Source: Betaproteobacteria bacterium
GTDB taxonomy: Bacteria; Pseudomonadota; Gammaproteobacteria; Burkholderiales; SG8-41
Assembly (NCBI GenBank): GCA_025363575.1
Contig: JANYDM010000159.1
Coordinates: 1-13,424 of the forward strand
DNA: 13,424 nt
Reading direction: 5' to 3'
Shown here piece by piece: positions 12,911 through 13,424 of the stretch. The translations under genes and the position numbers were made by a program. Every line of letters starts with the position of its first letter. The stretch's first letter is position 1. The notes below the pieces were generated by a model. That model did no database searches. It was not told the origin of the DNA and worked only from the letters and a program-made list of their open reading frames with translations.

Positions 12911-13424
12911 CTATTTCAGCGGCTTGAACCGTATGCGCTTGGGCTTGGCGCCCTCTTCGCCGAGACGCTTTCTCTTGTCGGCCTCGTATTCCTGGTAGTT
13001 GCCGTCGAAGAACGTCCACTTCGATTCGCCTTCGGCGGCGAGAATGTGGGTGGCGATGCGGTCGAGAAACCAGCGGTCGTGCGAGATGACCAAAATGCAG
13101 CCGGCGAATTCAAGCAGCGCATCTTCGAGCGCGCGCAGGGTTTCGACGTCGAGATCGTTTGACGGCTCGTCGAGCAGCAGCACGTTGCCGCCCTTGATCA
13201 GCGTCGCGGCGAGATGCAACCTGCCGCGCTCGCCGCCCGACAGCTTGCCGACGTGCTTGCTCTGGTCGGTGCCTTTGAAGTTGAAGCGGCCGAGATAGGC
13301 GCGCGACGGCATTTCGAATTTGCCTACGGTGAGGATATCGGCGCCATCCGAGATTGCATCGAACACGGTCTTGTCGTTGGCGAGGCCTTCGCGCGATTGA
13401 TCAACCGACGCGATATGCACGGTT
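12911..13424 (-). CDS. ettA: EttA, ABC-F ATPase (energy-dependent translational throttle), C-terminal part
   Basis: The frame runs from the right edge to TAG at 12911-12913 and gives the last ~171 residues of a protein normally about 555 long. The visible part is the end of the second nucleotide-binding domain. It contains EMPSRAYLGRFNFKG, the ABC signature LSGGERGRLHLA, the Walker B segment NVLLLDEPSNDLD, DVETLRALEDALLEF and the switch histidine in VISHDRWFLDRIATHIL. The tail EPKRI-like end (AKPKRIRFKPLK) matches the EttA C-terminus. EttA binds the ribosomal E site and couples translation to ATP/ADP levels. The only notable change is Ser for the usual Thr in DEPTNDLD, a common substitution. 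The ABC-F assignment is certain and EttA within it is very likely. Confidence 0.92.
   Translation of the reverse strand, partial: TVHIASVDQSREGLANDKTVFDAISDGADILTVGKFEMPSRAYLGRFNFKGTDQSKHVGKLSGGERGRLHLAATLIKGGNVLLLDEPSNDLDVETLRALEDALLEFAGCILVISHDRWFLDRIATHILAAEGESKWTFFDGNYQEYEADKRKRLGEEGAKPKRIRFKPLK

Overview
The window looks like chromosomal DNA of a GC-rich betaproteobacterium, most likely Burkholderiales-related. Four Bug/TctC-type periplasmic solute-binding receptors lie within 13.4 kb with no TctA/TctB membrane genes beside them, which is typical of that order. The EttA fragment at the right edge is an ordinary proteobacterial housekeeping gene. I see no tRNA, rRNA, CRISPR array, transposase or phage gene. 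The species is inferred from gene content only.

Layout. Positions 1-390 (minus) hold the start of a short MetE-like methyltransferase gene, divergent from Bug receptor 1 (480-1439, plus). Next on the plus strand is a two-gene unit: a 113-residue protein of unknown function (1619-1960), then a 731-residue HExxHxxGxxD zinc metallopeptidase (1963-4158). The peptidase's long open frame extends back to 1588, but that extension is only an out-of-frame shadow of the small gene. From 4189 to 11647 everything reads on the minus strand. In transcription order this is an argininosuccinate-lyase-like enzyme with a changed active site, Bug receptor 3, an 80-residue six-cysteine exported protein, a strong intrinsic terminator (8704-8753), a PQQ-dependent alcohol dehydrogenase, its cytochrome c, Bug receptor 2, a roughly 190-bp inverted-repeat element, and a tandem-domain RidA-like protein. 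Bug receptor 4 (11877-12842, plus) diverges from the lyase gene and converges on the 3' end of ettA (12911-13424, minus, partial).

How the genes fit together. The dehydrogenase and cytochrome (5-bp gap) form a periplasmic alcohol-oxidation module: PQQ enzyme to cytochrome c to respiratory chain. The dehydrogenase carries the extra aspartate that marks lanthanide-type enzymes, but has lost several classical methanol dehydrogenase features. The lyase and Bug receptor 3 (20-bp gap) probably belong together, with the receptor capturing a substrate of the lyase or a related compound. The other Bug receptors are orphans. The peptidase pair appears to be an independent unit.

The best leads are the divergent PQQ enzyme, the lyase with a degenerate catalytic signature, the small-protein/metallopeptidase pair, the inverted-repeat element at 4901-5077, and the AT-rich 368-bp gap before the PQQ gene. 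That gap holds a possible unannotated small ORF and paired inverted repeats.
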